Below are positions 35,501-41,774 of a DNA stretch of 64,000 bases, one piece after another. Positions within the stretch are counted from its first letter, which is position 1; every line of letters begins with the position of its first letter. This DNA comes from Ilex aquifolium (Eukaryota; Streptophyta; Magnoliopsida; Aquifoliales; Aquifoliaceae): contig OX637397.1 of the NCBI GenBank assembly GCA_951799425.1, positions 20,031,064 to 20,095,063 on the forward strand. Reading direction: 5' to 3'. The notes under the pieces were generated by a model. It was not told the origin of the DNA, did no database searches, and saw only the letters and a program-made list of their open reading frames with translations. The position numbers and the translations under genes are program-made.

Positions 35501-37215
35501 GCCTCTTGATAAGCACATCTCTTCCTTCAATCTAGGACCTAGTATCCTAGTGTGATAACACTCCGAATATCTAGGGGTTGGTTATAAGGCACTAAGGAGC
35601 AAGAGTCCTAGTTAAACGCTACTACGAACAACCAGGAGATAATGATAAGAACCTAGAAACAAGTGTCCTAGTCTAACTCTACCCCGAATATCTAGGAGCT
35701 GGTAATGAGGTTCATCCTATCACAACGTAGAGTTTGAGTCCCTTTGGAACATAGCTTCCTACCACTATAAATAAAGGCCTCTGGGTATTAGGTAGGGAAT
35801 TCAATCCTAACCTATTTACTCAATACTTCTCTCTGACTTGCAATCTAACTTAAACATTGGAGTCCCTTTCGTCGCCTCTGGGCATCAGTTCACCTAGGTG
35901 TTCTCTTGTCATGTAGGTTCCACGAGACTTCTTCACTACCCTCTCCGGTCGTACGAGGTGGTTACTCTTTGTGTGAAATTATTCCTGCACAGTACATATA
36001 TTATTTTCAAATCTAAATGTATTTGTCAATAATTCGTGTCTTAGAAAGGCATAATTCGTTGGACCAATCACAAAGTGACACTTGACAAGTATGACATTAT
36101 TTAATCACTCAAGTGGTATCATTGGACCAATCACAAAGTGAGACCTTCGACATCTTCTATTTACTTTCAAACCTCAATTGGTACACCATCCAATCCTAAA
36201 ATTTTTCCAATTTTCATTTTCTTTAGTCTCACTTTAGTTATTATTTTGTTCGACCTCTAAGTTTTCCATATGGTTTTCATTTAATAACTTCTAAAAATAT
36301 TTTTTCCACATTTCTTTAATTTCCTCTTTTTTACCAAGATCCTTGAATCCTCGTTTTTAATACACTTAATATGGTCAACATCCCTAGTATTTCTTTCCTT
36401 TACTTTAGCAAGTCTATATATGTTTCCGGAGCCCTCTTAATCCTCATTCTGTTTTGCAGCCCCCCATCAATACACCTATTTTGGCTGCTCAAGTTTTTAC
36501 CCGTGCATCTCTTTTCTCTCCAAACACTTTCTACTCTTCTTCTTCAGCTTCTTCCCATTTTCTTATACCATTTAGGGTATATTTTTTCTTGATTTACTCT
36601 TTCTTCAATTATTTAAGCTTCTCACAATGTGATCTGCGTGCATCAACCACAAACCCACCATCACTTACTCTGACCCATGGTCATAAAATTTCCTCAGTCC
36701 TAGTAAAATAGTTCTTAAAAAAAAATTGGCGTCAAGCCCGGACCAACTAATACAAATTTTGGGCAATAACATTTCAACCCTTCTACATAAAAGTGATCTC
36801 AATGACCCATTTCAATATCCTGACAACTTATTCTTAAATTTGGTCAAACAAACATAACTTCTAGAAAGGCAAAGAAAATATGAAAAAATTTATCAAATTT
36901 CGTCCCAAATGTCAGCAATTCAAGCTCCACCCCATGAATCCACCACTTAAGAGTTACAAGATTAGTCTCATATTTACATAGACAAACACAAGTATAAATG
37001 CACATATTCAAATTGATTGTATACATGTGTGTGTGTGTCAATATATTTCAACGTTCTAACAACTTATTCGCACATTTCCTTAAAATTTAGTCAAACAAAT
37101 CATGTGATCAAAGAAAACAAATAAATTATCAAATTTATGCCCAAATTTCAGCCATTCAAACTCACGAGGTTAATCACACATGACACACTCACAACCACAT
37201 CGACAAGCAATACAA

Positions 37216-37251
<36 letters not shown>

Positions 37252-37485
37252 AGAAAGCTTGGTATGGACGAGTTTACCAGTGGTATTGGGATAAAGGTTG
37301 GTGGGATCGTCTTTGAGGAGGTTGGAACAGTACTCCTTGGAGAGGCCTATGTCGAGTCCTAAGGTCCCTTCAATGGAGGAGGTCAGTGTGAACTTCAGGA
37401 TCTCTTCTATGGAGTCTTTGAGTTGGACTGGTGACACTCCAGGCGATGATGGCTCCACCACCATTGCTTCCACTTCCCCCTCCAT
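8666..37485 (-). CDS. ASCH-domain protein gene, seven exons over 28.8 kb
   Basis: The only ordinary host gene recognised. Exons, in transcript order: 37485-37278, 30343-30153, 30043-29983, 29841-29793, 14455-14401, 14323-14236, 8784-8666. All six introns are GT..AG and the codon phases agree at every junction, giving 257 open codons. The N-terminal part (residues 1-70) is acidic and unassigned; a helical middle follows. The C-terminal half fits the ASCH superfamily (PUA-like fold, proposed RNA binding): GLKTIEGRCAVGDYSRI, then ILFNKCLVLQV, then the FCEMLQAESLAKVLPGVDTVEEG block and YRKFYS...NGVLAICV. Introns 1, 4 and 6 (6.9, 15.3, 5.5 kb) are filled with transposons, the others are 77-141 bp. 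The 3' end is uncertain: either GTAGGT at 8665-8660 is a donor to an exon I cannot find, or the frame reads on to a TAA at 8647-8645 (263 residues). The function in plants is inferred from the fold only. Confidence 0.85.
9105..9468 (+). repeat. 5' LTR of gag-only element
   Basis: Starts TGATGGGAATCGTG and ends CTACATCA. It contains two TATATATA-like boxes near 9263 and 9291 and a TTCTTCTTC-rich downstream part, as expected for promoter and leader. Confidence 0.93.
9472..9483 (+). promoter_or_regulatory. primer-binding site
   Basis: TGGTATCAGAGC, complementary to the 3' end of initiator tRNA-Met, three bases after the 5' LTR. Confidence 0.9.
9515..9860 (+). repeat. degenerate short repeats in the leader
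   Basis: First four copies of an ACTGTTCA-centred unit (9528-9582), then a series of CCCAGAAGTTYCAAAAA / TTGCAGAAACAT units of about 30-45 bases with poly(A) runs. This is the untranslated leader between the primer-binding site and gag. Confidence 0.6.
9998..11725 (+). CDS. Gag protein of the gag-only retrotransposon (575 aa)
   Basis: The start is the ATG at 9998 (MSIYEAFNPHIY); the few open codons upstream lack an ATG. Residues about 40-200 form a Ty3/Gypsy-type retrotransposon gag (capsid-like) domain: STFCGTPDPNQFLDWLANLE, FAKLMLEGSAKKYWQ, WAEMRYKLKEKYLPTSY and VSDYFAQFDYLMYLC. A duplicated peptide HVNYQSPCPVLSDQSSP / HVDYQSPCPILSDQSSP follows. The second half has no recognised domain, no zinc knuckle and no protease motif. 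The stop (TAG 11723-11725) lies 26 bases inside the 3' LTR, so the last codons come from the LTR. The ORF has no stop or frameshift, so selection or very recent origin is likely. Confidence 0.88.
   Translation: MSIYEAFNPHIYSSLRVPPRGHHPSKSRNVYKDSTLMTKSIKDPSTFCGTPDPNQFLDWLANLEEYFDWHGMSDSHCVRFAKLMLEGSAKKYWQTVQRSLDPFGESSITWAEMRYKLKEKYLPTSYMNQFYGQWLNLRQHSSSVSDYFAQFDYLMYLCNIVEEPWTIDQFIIGLRHEISREVKQYTFNTLVAAYQYALKIERFHKKSNYSLMGSQSQSVKQRDRIPSKFNSTTYEYHDYLNDIHVISACFSNSRITMDLNDTFSPKKKDVTHVNYQSPCPVLSDQSSPHVTHVDYQSPCPILSDQSSPPSYQQKSITEESEFEPLSESNVELPLVMELVEKSVESTIMKDIEQIELPISESFGECFVSPISSQSNFVLKSFPSEIVDFIPTVKCSIEYVLSYFQHQGVIVTPLSLMFCPTECLLFKSNENCFAILEFGSNAYLFNFSLNVSISPNFYLKDMLLNRGTPEPPILLSSVSTCGIASSSAQAPVLFFPLPSHISGQIDDVLRDQIYIATDGDSCIYSGRWKNVDGSFILDEAFYHLHAAFSGYFCFEDSPEESFFQPEENDGNRVGIG
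11698..12061 (+). repeat. 3' LTR of gag-only element
   Basis: Same 364 bases as 9105-9468 apart from about one substitution. Ends CTACATCA, then the AGTTC duplication. Confidence 0.93.
12067..13546. other. ASCH intron 6 sequence, nothing recognised
   Basis: AT-rich non-coding sequence with a (TA)n run at about 12574-12592. A 64-codon open frame at 13342-13536 has no recognisable motif and is probably chance or decayed LINE sequence. Confidence 0.5.
13547..13783 (+). pseudogene. LINE (L1-type) polyprotein fragment
   Basis: The segment RQKTRVKWMKDGDCNTEFFH followed by MMANGRRKSFIKE and GETVRDPLLIANGI matches the conserved block just upstream of the reverse transcriptase of plant L1-like non-LTR retrotransposons. 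It ends with FSRFFMDQ and a stop. The catalytic part is absent. It lies in intron 6 of the ASCH gene on the opposite strand. Confidence 0.75.
13784..14235. other. intron sequence, nothing recognised
   Basis: Non-coding intron 6 sequence adjoining exon 6 of the ASCH gene; no repeats or motifs seen. Confidence 0.5.
14236..14323 (-). CDS. ASCH gene exon 6
   Basis: Acceptor TTTGCAG|GAT, donor GAAG|GTAAGC. It encodes DVHWHASFCEMLQ and AESLAKVLPGVDTVEEG, the most diagnostic ASCH block. It is 77 bp from exon 5. Outgoing phase 1. Confidence 0.87.
14401..14455 (-). CDS. ASCH gene exon 5
   Basis: Acceptor TCCCAG|AATCAGG; using this rather than the AG six bases later gives RIRSGSFILFNKCLVLQVQ in the right phase and length for the family. 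The donor is TTCAG|GTGATA at 14400. Confidence 0.83.
14481..14511. repeat. (AG)n microsatellite
   Basis: About 15 GA repeats, 26 bases upstream (in transcript terms) of ASCH exon 5; on the minus strand it is a CT tract that extends the polypyrimidine region of the acceptor. Confidence 0.9.
14520..16180. other. intron 4 sequence with a possible old LTR fragment
   Basis: Mostly unassigned. About 14890-16005 has features of a Copia LTR: the unit GACCGCCCTCTAGACGC/GCTCGAGCAGTC, and an end reading CCTATTCACCCCCTTTTAGG at 15979-15998 followed by a decayed region where a primer-binding site would lie. No partner LTR or pol was found. Confidence 0.3.
17285..17362 (-). other. tRNA-like module 1 in copy A
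   Basis: On the minus strand it reads, in order, an A-box-like ATCAATTGGTAGAGG and a B box GGTTCAATTCC (complement of 17297-17307), with spacing typical of a tRNA. Acceptor stems are poor, so a functional tRNA is unlikely. Confidence 0.55.
17466..17540 (-). other. tRNA-like module 2 in copy A
   Basis: On the minus strand it has A-box-like AGATCAAGTGGTAGA and a perfect B box GGTTCGATTCC (complement of 17482-17492). Same module as 25293-25367 in copy C. Confidence 0.6.
19138..22543 (-). pseudogene. hAT transposase (BED finger, DUF659, hAT dimerisation), two stops
   Basis: Exons: 22543-20872, 20775-20645, 20565-20490, 20402-19138; all junctions are GT..AG and in phase, for about 1048 codons. 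Residues 24-46 form a BED-type zinc finger (KCNYCGKIVHGGITRMKQHI). DUF659 runs from about residue 195 (IADAGLGIKGPTGYQI, GCTIMSDGWSSRTKKPIINF, HIVTDNEASFKAAGK, FWSPCAAHYIDLMLEDIG). The C-terminal hAT dimerisation block, SSSGCERNWSTWSLIHTKLR and NRLTMKKLHKLVFVHYN, opens exon 4; a long acidic, glycine- and tyrosine-rich tail follows. In-frame stops are at codon 87 (TAA, 22285-22283) and codon 133 (TAG, 22147-22145). Both look like glutamine codons changed by C-to-T, so the protein is probably recently inactivated. Confidence 0.9.
22825..23455 (-). repeat. three tandem ~200-bp units, each with a tRNA-like core
   Basis: Units start near 22825, 23022 and 23225 with TAAAATATTRATGTATCTAA. Each then has TTTACCACAAAAAAACAGCC, a run of CAGCAGCCAGG/CAGCACCCAG with poly(A), and a core reading on the minus strand A-box-like ...TTGGTAGAAGTACATG and B box GGTTCAAATCC. 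Copies A and C hold a single version of this unit. Confidence 0.8.
23555..23635 (-). other. tRNA-like module 4 in element B
   Basis: On the minus strand: AGATCAAGTGGTAGAGATG and GTTCGAATCC within the usual tRNA spacing. It is the counterpart of 17466-17540 and 25293-25367. Confidence 0.55.
23921..23955 (+). promoter_or_regulatory. outward ATG exon with splice donor in element B
   Basis: A GA-rich leader leads to ATG (23921) and eleven more codons ending CAACAG|GTATGT. The same arrangement is in copies A (17821-17907) and C (25020-24934, minus), always pointing to the same element end and away from the transposase gene. Confidence 0.4.
25293..25367 (+). other. tRNA-like module in copy C
   Basis: A-box-like TAGATCAAGTGGTAGA and a perfect B box GGTTCGATTCC at 25340-25350, about 30 bases apart. 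Same module as in copy A. Confidence 0.6.
25472..25550 (+). other. second tRNA-like module in copy C
   Basis: A-box-like ATCAATTGGTAGAGG and B box GGTTCAATTCC at 25525-25535. Counterpart of 17285-17362. Confidence 0.55.
27215..27700. repeat. GGT/GGC trinucleotide-rich tract (right part)
   Basis: Continuation of the tract of the PIF-like element after the nested hAT; recurring GGTGGTGGCGACACAATG-like units. Open frames across it are low-complexity artefacts. Confidence 0.85.
27733..27838. repeat. 22-bp tandem repeat, about five copies
   Basis: Unit AACTGATTGGCATGACCAAC plus AA; the last copies are nearly identical. Directly beyond the trinucleotide tract. Confidence 0.85.
27850..29013. other. 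intron 4 sequence, nothing recognised
   Basis: AT-rich, non-coding; no repeat boundary, exon or RNA gene seen. Confidence 0.5.
29014..29400 (-). mobile_element. TRIM-like miniature LTR retrotransposon relic
   Basis: Two diverged direct repeats of about 110 bases (29014-29130, 29289-29400) share AAACTAATTG, AAGCTCTC and a WCCAATGTGRGATACAAG-like segment. Next to the right repeat, on the minus strand, is TGGTATTAGAGC (29269-29258), close to the initiator-tRNA primer-binding site. No coding sequence. The short LTRs with a primer site fit a TRIM, but the ends are not sharply defined. Confidence 0.5.
29401..29792. other. intron 4 sequence next to exon 4
   Basis: Non-coding. Contains a short direct repeat TTACATAGTTTTTGCATTTGG / TTACGTAGTTTTTGCATTTG with about 23-base spacing (29630-29680); otherwise nothing. 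Confidence 0.5.
29793..29841 (-). CDS. ASCH gene exon 4
   Basis: Acceptor CTGCAG|ATGG, donor AGCCG|GTTTGG. It encodes DGLKTIEGRCAVGDYSR, the K-x-E-G-R signature of the domain. It precedes the 15.3-kb intron 4 that holds the nested hAT cluster. Outgoing phase 2. Confidence 0.85.
29983..30043 (-). CDS. ASCH gene exon 3
   Basis: Acceptor TATCAG|ATG, donor AATG|GTATTG. It encodes MLQAVNFELHVQEPFFSQLN, the first strand and the FFSQL helix of the ASCH domain. It is 109 bp from exon 2. Outgoing phase 1. Confidence 0.85.
30153..30343 (-). CDS. ASCH gene exon 2
   Basis: Acceptor GCCACAG|GT at 30344, donor AAA|GTAAGT at 30152. It encodes GVPAYPLYKHLASALYQ and EDSSLKQKEDEWIKSITENG, the helical part before the ASCH domain. 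Incoming phase 1, outgoing phase 0. Confidence 0.85.
30344..31043. other. start of ASCH intron 1, nothing recognised
   Basis: Non-coding sequence between exon 2 and the Gypsy-type element; no motif identified. Confidence 0.5.
31049..31880 (+). repeat. 5' LTR of the Tat-like element
   Basis: Starts TGTGGGGACCAAGC, ends TTATTCCCGCACA; 832 bp. A TATA-like CACTATAAATGAAGG is at about 31658. Homologous to 35101-35991 with substitutions and small indels. Confidence 0.85.
31937..33525 (+). pseudogene. Gypsy gag relic
   Basis: The first open part (31937-32545) is a charged N-terminal region, EAIRKKTEELEVLKQRLLLQ. A frameshift at the ATGA overlap near 32542 leads to the retrotransposon gag domain: REAELPRKFSPPSFKLYDGK, FPSSLGRLALKWFYGMP, EVISRFIANSR and KRGETLHEYTTRYLEIYDIE. 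A stop in KES|TAA (33106-33108) is followed by the same frame to 33525, with RWPPDKRSIKAGPKPP. The signature fits gag of the Tat lineage. Two breaks make it a pseudogene. Confidence 0.82.
33735..34330 (+). repeat. minisatellite with 24-26 bp GGTTGCACCTCAAGCCAACC unit
   Basis: About two dozen degenerate copies of CCTCAAGCCAACCYCCRTGG plus TTGCA, becoming irregular after 34080 (CTACTTCGCCTC units). Short tandem arrays are common between pol and the 3' LTR in Tat-type elements. Confidence 0.85.
34506..34793 (-). pseudogene. antisense coiled-coil ORF of the Tat-like element
   Basis: A 95-codon minus-strand frame with a heptad-rich segment (VGELQWELAKAKRENAEIEE, VKNVVYDHYSVILDKVKKKY). Some Tat-lineage elements (Grande, Retand) are known to have an antisense ORF before the 3' LTR, and position and orientation fit. 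Open sequence upstream (34794-34990) suggests a longer ancestral frame. Confidence 0.5.
35101..35991 (+). repeat. 3' LTR of the Tat-like element
   Basis: Starts TGTGGGGACCAAACAC and ends TTATTCCTGCACA; 891 bp. Longer than the 5' copy by indels, for example an extra AACTCTACCCCGAATATCTA segment near 35675. Confidence 0.85.
35997..37277. other. rest of ASCH intron 1
   Basis: Non-coding. A diverged direct repeat TTGGACCAATCACAAAGTGA occurs at 36059 and 36123. A (TG)n microsatellite lies at 37219-37247 next to exon 1, and shorter TG run at 37026. Confidence 0.6.
37219..37247. repeat. (TG)n microsatellite
   Basis: About 14 TG dinucleotides, 30 bases inside ASCH intron 1. Confidence 0.95.
37278..37485 (-). 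CDS. ASCH gene exon 1 (start codon)
   Basis: The ATG is at 37485-37483, beginning MEGEVEAMVVEP. A longer open frame upstream has only a TTG, so this ATG is preferred. It encodes an acidic segment with SIEEILKFTLTSSIEGTLGL and GLSKEYCSNLLKDDPTNLYP. The donor is CTG|GTAAAC at 37277, phase 1. A TG microsatellite lies just inside the intron. Confidence 0.82.
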
Positions 37486-37535
37486 TTTGATCAACGCCAG
37501 GAGTCTCCTGCGGGAATCAGTATTGTACGGTCAGA

Positions 37536-37548
37536 CACTTTTTTATAG
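37536..37548 (-). promoter_or_regulatory. possible TATA box of the ASCH gene
   Basis: On the minus strand CTATAAAAAAGTG, about 55 bases before the ATG at 37485. Position fits a short leader. A transposon end starts 25 bases further upstream. Confidence 0.4.
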
Positions 37549-37572
37549 TTAGGCCAAAAGGTTAAAAAAGAA

Positions 37573-38525
37573 AGGGCAAATCCCACTTTGCACCCTGTAA
37601 GATACCAAATTTCTCAATTTGTACCCAAAAGTTTTATTTTTCTATATTGCACCCTGAATCATGCAAATATGTTGCAATGTGGTCCATCAACAAATGGCCG
37701 CTTAAAATTCCATCTGTATTCAGCAAACACATGAGCAGCACAAGGAATGTTCAGGGGTTAATATGTCTTTTTTTTATCAAGGGTTTAGGGAAATGGAGGG
37801 ATTCTGCTTCTGTGGTAGGCTTGGCCAAACGAAGACGTCGTGGATAAACCCTGGGAGGAGGGTTTTTGGCGTGTGTTAATCTTGAGGTAAGACACTGCAT
37901 TTTTTATTTTTTTGATTACATTAGGGTTCATAAATTTTTTTATTAGGGCTGCATTTGGGGGTAAATTTTCCATCATAATTTTTTTTGATTCCATTAGGGT
38001 TCAAAAAAAATTTGATTCAACCTTGCTCCGTTACAAATCAATTTTCAATTTTTTGATATATTTAAATTATTTTTTAAAAAAATTATGTTTCACAGTTAGT
38101 TTCATGAAATTTTTGTCTTCAACCTTTTTTTTTTTTTTGGTCAGACCATCCGATATCCGAAAGTCACATTGGGCTCCGACTAATCCGGATTCGAGCCGGG
38201 TGAGACCACAAGGACGGCAAAGCTCTCCCTACCGAACGCAGCTGCGTTCTCAAGACTCGAACCCGAGACCTTAGTTAAGTTAGAACAGTCTCTCACCAAC
38301 TGATCTAACGCTCGGTGGTGTCTTCAACCTATTATGAGTCATGGTGATTATATTCAACATTTTTGTTTGTCAATGTTACATTTTAGGTTGGTAGTCAATG
38401 TGGTTATTTTGTATGGATCGACCCACCGATGTGTAGTCGTTTACGCCAAATAATACCTGGATTGCTACGTCATTTGACAATGTTAGACCCAGGAAGGGAG
38501 AGGATGAGCATGAGGATGCTTTGGT
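37573..38525 (+). pseudogene. GRF zinc-finger transposon gene fragment
   Basis: Begins with GGGCAAATCCCACTTTGCAC, resembling termini of some plant Mutator-like elements. A first exon at about 37815-37885 encodes TKTSWINPGRRVFGVC, the first half of a GRF zinc finger. After an intron holding a SINE, the second exon from 38390 encodes VGSQCGYFVWIDPPMC and RQIIPGLLRHL. The coding part is then joined directly to plastid psaA sequence. GRF-type fingers occur in many plant transposon-borne genes. A stop follows the first half. The element start and class are inferred; a matching right terminus was not found. Confidence 0.6.
38126..38318 (-). mobile_element. tRNA-derived SINE
   Basis: On the minus strand it starts CACCGAGCGTTAGATCAGTT, has an A box region and a B box GGTTCGAGTCT (38254-38264 complement), and ends in a poly(A) tail. 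It is flanked by a perfect 12-bp duplication TGTCTTCAACCT (38114-38125, 38319-38330). It lies in the intron of the GRF gene. Confidence 0.9.
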
Positions 38526-38530
38526 TTGAT

Positions 38531-38774
38531 CCAGAAGTAAAAATTTTGGTAGATAGGGATCACATAAAAACTTCTTTTGAGGAATGAGTCAAGCCGGGTT
38601 ATTTCTCAAGAACAATAGCTAAAGGCCCTGATACTACCACGTGGATCTGGAACCTACATGTTGATGCTCACGATTTCGATAGCCATACCAATAATTTGGA
38701 GGAGATCTCTCGAAAAATATTTAGTGCCCATTTCAGTCAACTCTCCATTATTTTTCTTTGGCTGAGTGGCATGT
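38531..38774 (+). pseudogene. psaA: plastid DNA insertion: 5' part of psaA
   Basis: Encodes an N-terminal stretch of photosystem I P700 apoprotein A1, from about residue 10 to 90: [43 protein letters not shown] and [20 protein letters not shown] tryptophan codon is now TGA (38586-38588) and several substitutions are present. It joins the GRF exon with no spacer. This is a nuclear plastid-derived fragment, not a functional gene. Confidence 0.9.
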
Positions 38775-38815
38775 TCTTGTTTCTTGGTTGGTCATGGTTG
38801 TCATTTATTGGTGTA

Positions 38816-41291
38816 CTAGAAATTGCCCGTGTCTGAAGGCACGACGTAACAAACAAAAAAATCGCAAGCAAATATATGTGCATTAAAAAACTGTATGCCA
38901 TAAAAAACTGTCAATTAGAAAAACTAAGAAAAAACATTGATAAATATAATATGGGCATATTATTTTAAAAAAAAAAAATTGATAGAATACAAATCAAAAC
39001 AATCTCAAACATTGTTCAATGACCGTTTAATTATTGATTGATATCCAAATGGTAGTAAATTCAAAAATCATTGTTGTATGAACAAAATCACATAAATATG
39101 AGATAGAAAGTAAGGAATAGGGGATTAAGAGATGAATTGCAACAAAAAATATAATAAACAACATCAACAAAACCTAAATTAATTAAAACTAAATTTTTAA
39201 CACTCTATCGAGTTAAATTACACTTTTTGTCCTCATAGTATGTTGATAGTTTAGAGAATGTTCGTGCCTCTAAATTTAATATATTTTTTTTATTCTTTCA
39301 AACAATTACGGCTAAATTCTCTCTAAAAATAAGACCCTACAAAAAAACGAAGATGTGTAAACCTTATCAACTAAGGATGTTTTTCATATATCATACTTAA
39401 ACATATTCGTGGAGAGATAGCATGCCATCAATGGAAACTGGTCTTAATCAAATTTTCATGATTAAATCTAACTACGCTAACATTATCAAATTGAGAAACT
39501 AAATACATAAAATTTGAATCCCATAAAGAATTCAAGCAAAATCCTCTAAAAACACAACTATACAAAACTATTACCACTAATACCACCATTACCATTATTA
39601 CCACTTTGCCTAAATTTTGATAAATAATTATCATGTTAACTTTGTCAATAAGATGTGTTCTGAATCTCTGTTTTGCATTGATCTATCTGAATTTTGCAGT
39701 ATCGATATTTTCTCCTTTGCATTTAACTTATCAAAGAAATCACATTCTCTTCTACATGTTAAAGCCCATGGAATTTTAATTGCTTCACTTTATTTAATAA
39801 GTTAATTCATTGCCTAGTTTATAACCTTTTTCCAGAAAGGAATGGCTAGGCAGACGAAAATTTCCAGACATTTTATGTATTATTATATAAAGATTGTACT
39901 ATGGTCATTTACTTGTAGATAAAAAGGTAAAGGTTTTGTTTGGGCTAGTTTTTTGTCAACATTTGATAGGCTTAGAAAGAAAAGAGTTTCTGGGTATTGA
40001 GGGGCTATGTGTTCCTATGACTCTGGCCCATGGTTTGGACGTGTTTTACTACAGATCGTAAACGTCATTTGACCTATATGGTTTAGTGCTTCAAAAGTTG
40101 GAAGAGGAATAGGATTGAACAAAGACCCCTAGATCTATGGAAAAGGGACGGCATATCTGAATCCGTCACTACCTCGCATGATAGGAGATGTGGAAATAAT
40201 ACAAAAAATGAGAAGTTGTGGAGAACGAACTCCACCCATGTGATGGGTTAAGGAAAAAATGTCAAAAAAATATACAACAAAGAAAACCCCAAGGAAGAAG
40301 TGGACAACTCCCTCTCTCTATACACGTTACATGAAGTTGATGTGAGCTATAATCACATTTTTGAAAATCAGTAGTTGCTATGCATGACGACCATTATGTA
40401 ATATTAATGGCGGGCTCCGATACCATTCGACCAAAAAAAAATTTGCATGTGCAATTTCATTCTGGCACCTAGCGGCATCATAATGGCCTCTACAAATGTT
40501 AAAATGCTGTAATTTACTTACTACCCTTACGGATCAATGTGACCCAGCAAACAAGGTATAACCCCACCAATTCCTCTGCGAAAATAGAAAAGAACAGAAA
40601 CAATGCAATTAGGATCATGGTATAAAAATCCATAAATTGAAACCTCGTGATATTTAATTAATCAAATTAGTTTGATGAAAAAGCACCCAAGTATGAGCTT
40701 TGCATAAATCAATGAACATTGGAACCAAATTTGTGTCTTCAGCAATCTTTCTGTGCGGCATCTGCTTTGAAGCCCTCTTATCCTCACAGGAATCAACACA
40801 CAAATCTCTTTGTTCAGCATCGGCCTCAAAGCGCCATTATCTTCAGTACAATATACAGAAGAAGAACAGGGTCTCCTCCACAGTTGCTTGCACTCTCTCT
40901 ACTTGCTCTGTGGTTGAGCTTTTTTTTCTTGAAGTGATGAGAATTCCTGAGTTGGGTCTTTATCGGTAGAGGAGAGAGAGAGAGAGTTTGGGGAGTGCTT
41001 GGAGTGCCGTGTGTGCAGCTAAAATGGGTGGGATTTGGGTTTTGGATGGGATTGGGGAAGATTTGATATATTTCGGAGGAGAGAGAGGCGTGAGTCAAGA
41101 AATGTTGTTGGGTGAGAAAAAAAAATTTAGGACTAATCATAAACCATCAGATCAAAATTTATGAGATGATCTAAATCGTCTTTTATGTTGGGATTACGTT
41201 GTCCGTTAGATTTGTTTATGTTTTGTCTCAAAACGATCTGAACCTCTCTTTGTCTTTTGGATTCAAACTCAGCTCTACTTTATTATATAGA
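38816..41291 (-). mobile_element. non-autonomous Helitron (2.5 kb)
   Basis: On the minus strand it starts A|TCTATATAATAAAGTAGAG at 41291 and ends ...CACGGGCAATTTCTAG|T at 38816. A short hairpin (CGTG..CACG) lies about ten bases before the CTAG end. Insertion is between A and T, and there is no target duplication, as expected for Helitrons. No Rep/helicase sequence was found; the interior (AT-rich, with a CT/GA-rich stretch near 40965-41140) has no recognised gene fragment. It splits the 3' part of the GRF element. Confidence 0.85.
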
Positions 41292-41774
41292 TAACTGGAT
41301 GCAATGTAACTGGGGAGCTTGCAAATGATTGGATTTCTAAGTTAGAGTTACTGTGAATGTCTGTAATGCTATCATTTTGGAGATAATATGAATGTTCCTA
41401 GTTATTAGTTAGTTTGGAGACATTGAAAATGTTCCACAATGTTTTTCCTGTAATGTGATATGTAACATTTATATTACTAATGCAGCAGTAATGTTTGTGT
41501 TTAATTTGTTGAACATATCAGTTATAATGTAGCAATAATCCAAGAACTCATGGAACAAGACAAGCATAAAGCAGCCAACACATTCTGAATTAAACAACCA
41601 ATTGCAACATCACTATTCTAGTTCTACATTGAATGGCGTCTCACTGACAGACTCATTAGAAGAGACAACACCTCTGCTTGCATCCCCCTATTCATGTGAT
41701 TTTGAACTCTGTTCATGTAAATTTGATTCAACATGACTTTGACTATACACATCTACTACTTTATCCTTATCAAC
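41292..41774. other. sequence between Helitron and PB1-like exon
   Basis: Probably 3' sequence of the GRF element on the plus strand and downstream exon of the PB1-like gene on the minus strand (41570-41730 is open for part of its length); nothing firm. Confidence 0.35.

Larger units (their letters stand above)
31049..35991 (+). mobile_element. Tat-like Gypsy LTR element with gag but no pol
   Basis: The 4.9-kb element has LTRs at 31049-31880 and 35101-35991 (TG..CA), flanked by GTACC (31044-31048) and GTACA (35992-35996), 4 of 5 matching. A G-rich purine tract lies before the 3' LTR. The interior holds a frameshifted gag, a GTTGCACCTCAAGCCAACC minisatellite and an antisense open frame, but no protease, reverse transcriptase, RNase H or integrase. 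LTRs have diverged visibly, so it is older than the gag-only element at 9105. It is in ASCH intron 1. Confidence 0.85.

Noticed and set aside
40395..40432. Primer-binding-like TGGTATCGGAGC on the minus strand
   Set aside because: No LTR pair, polypurine tract or coding remnant around it; a single 12-base resemblance is too weak.
40826..41140. 104-codon minus-strand frame in the Helitron
   Set aside because: No recognisable domain, CT-rich composition; treated as non-coding.
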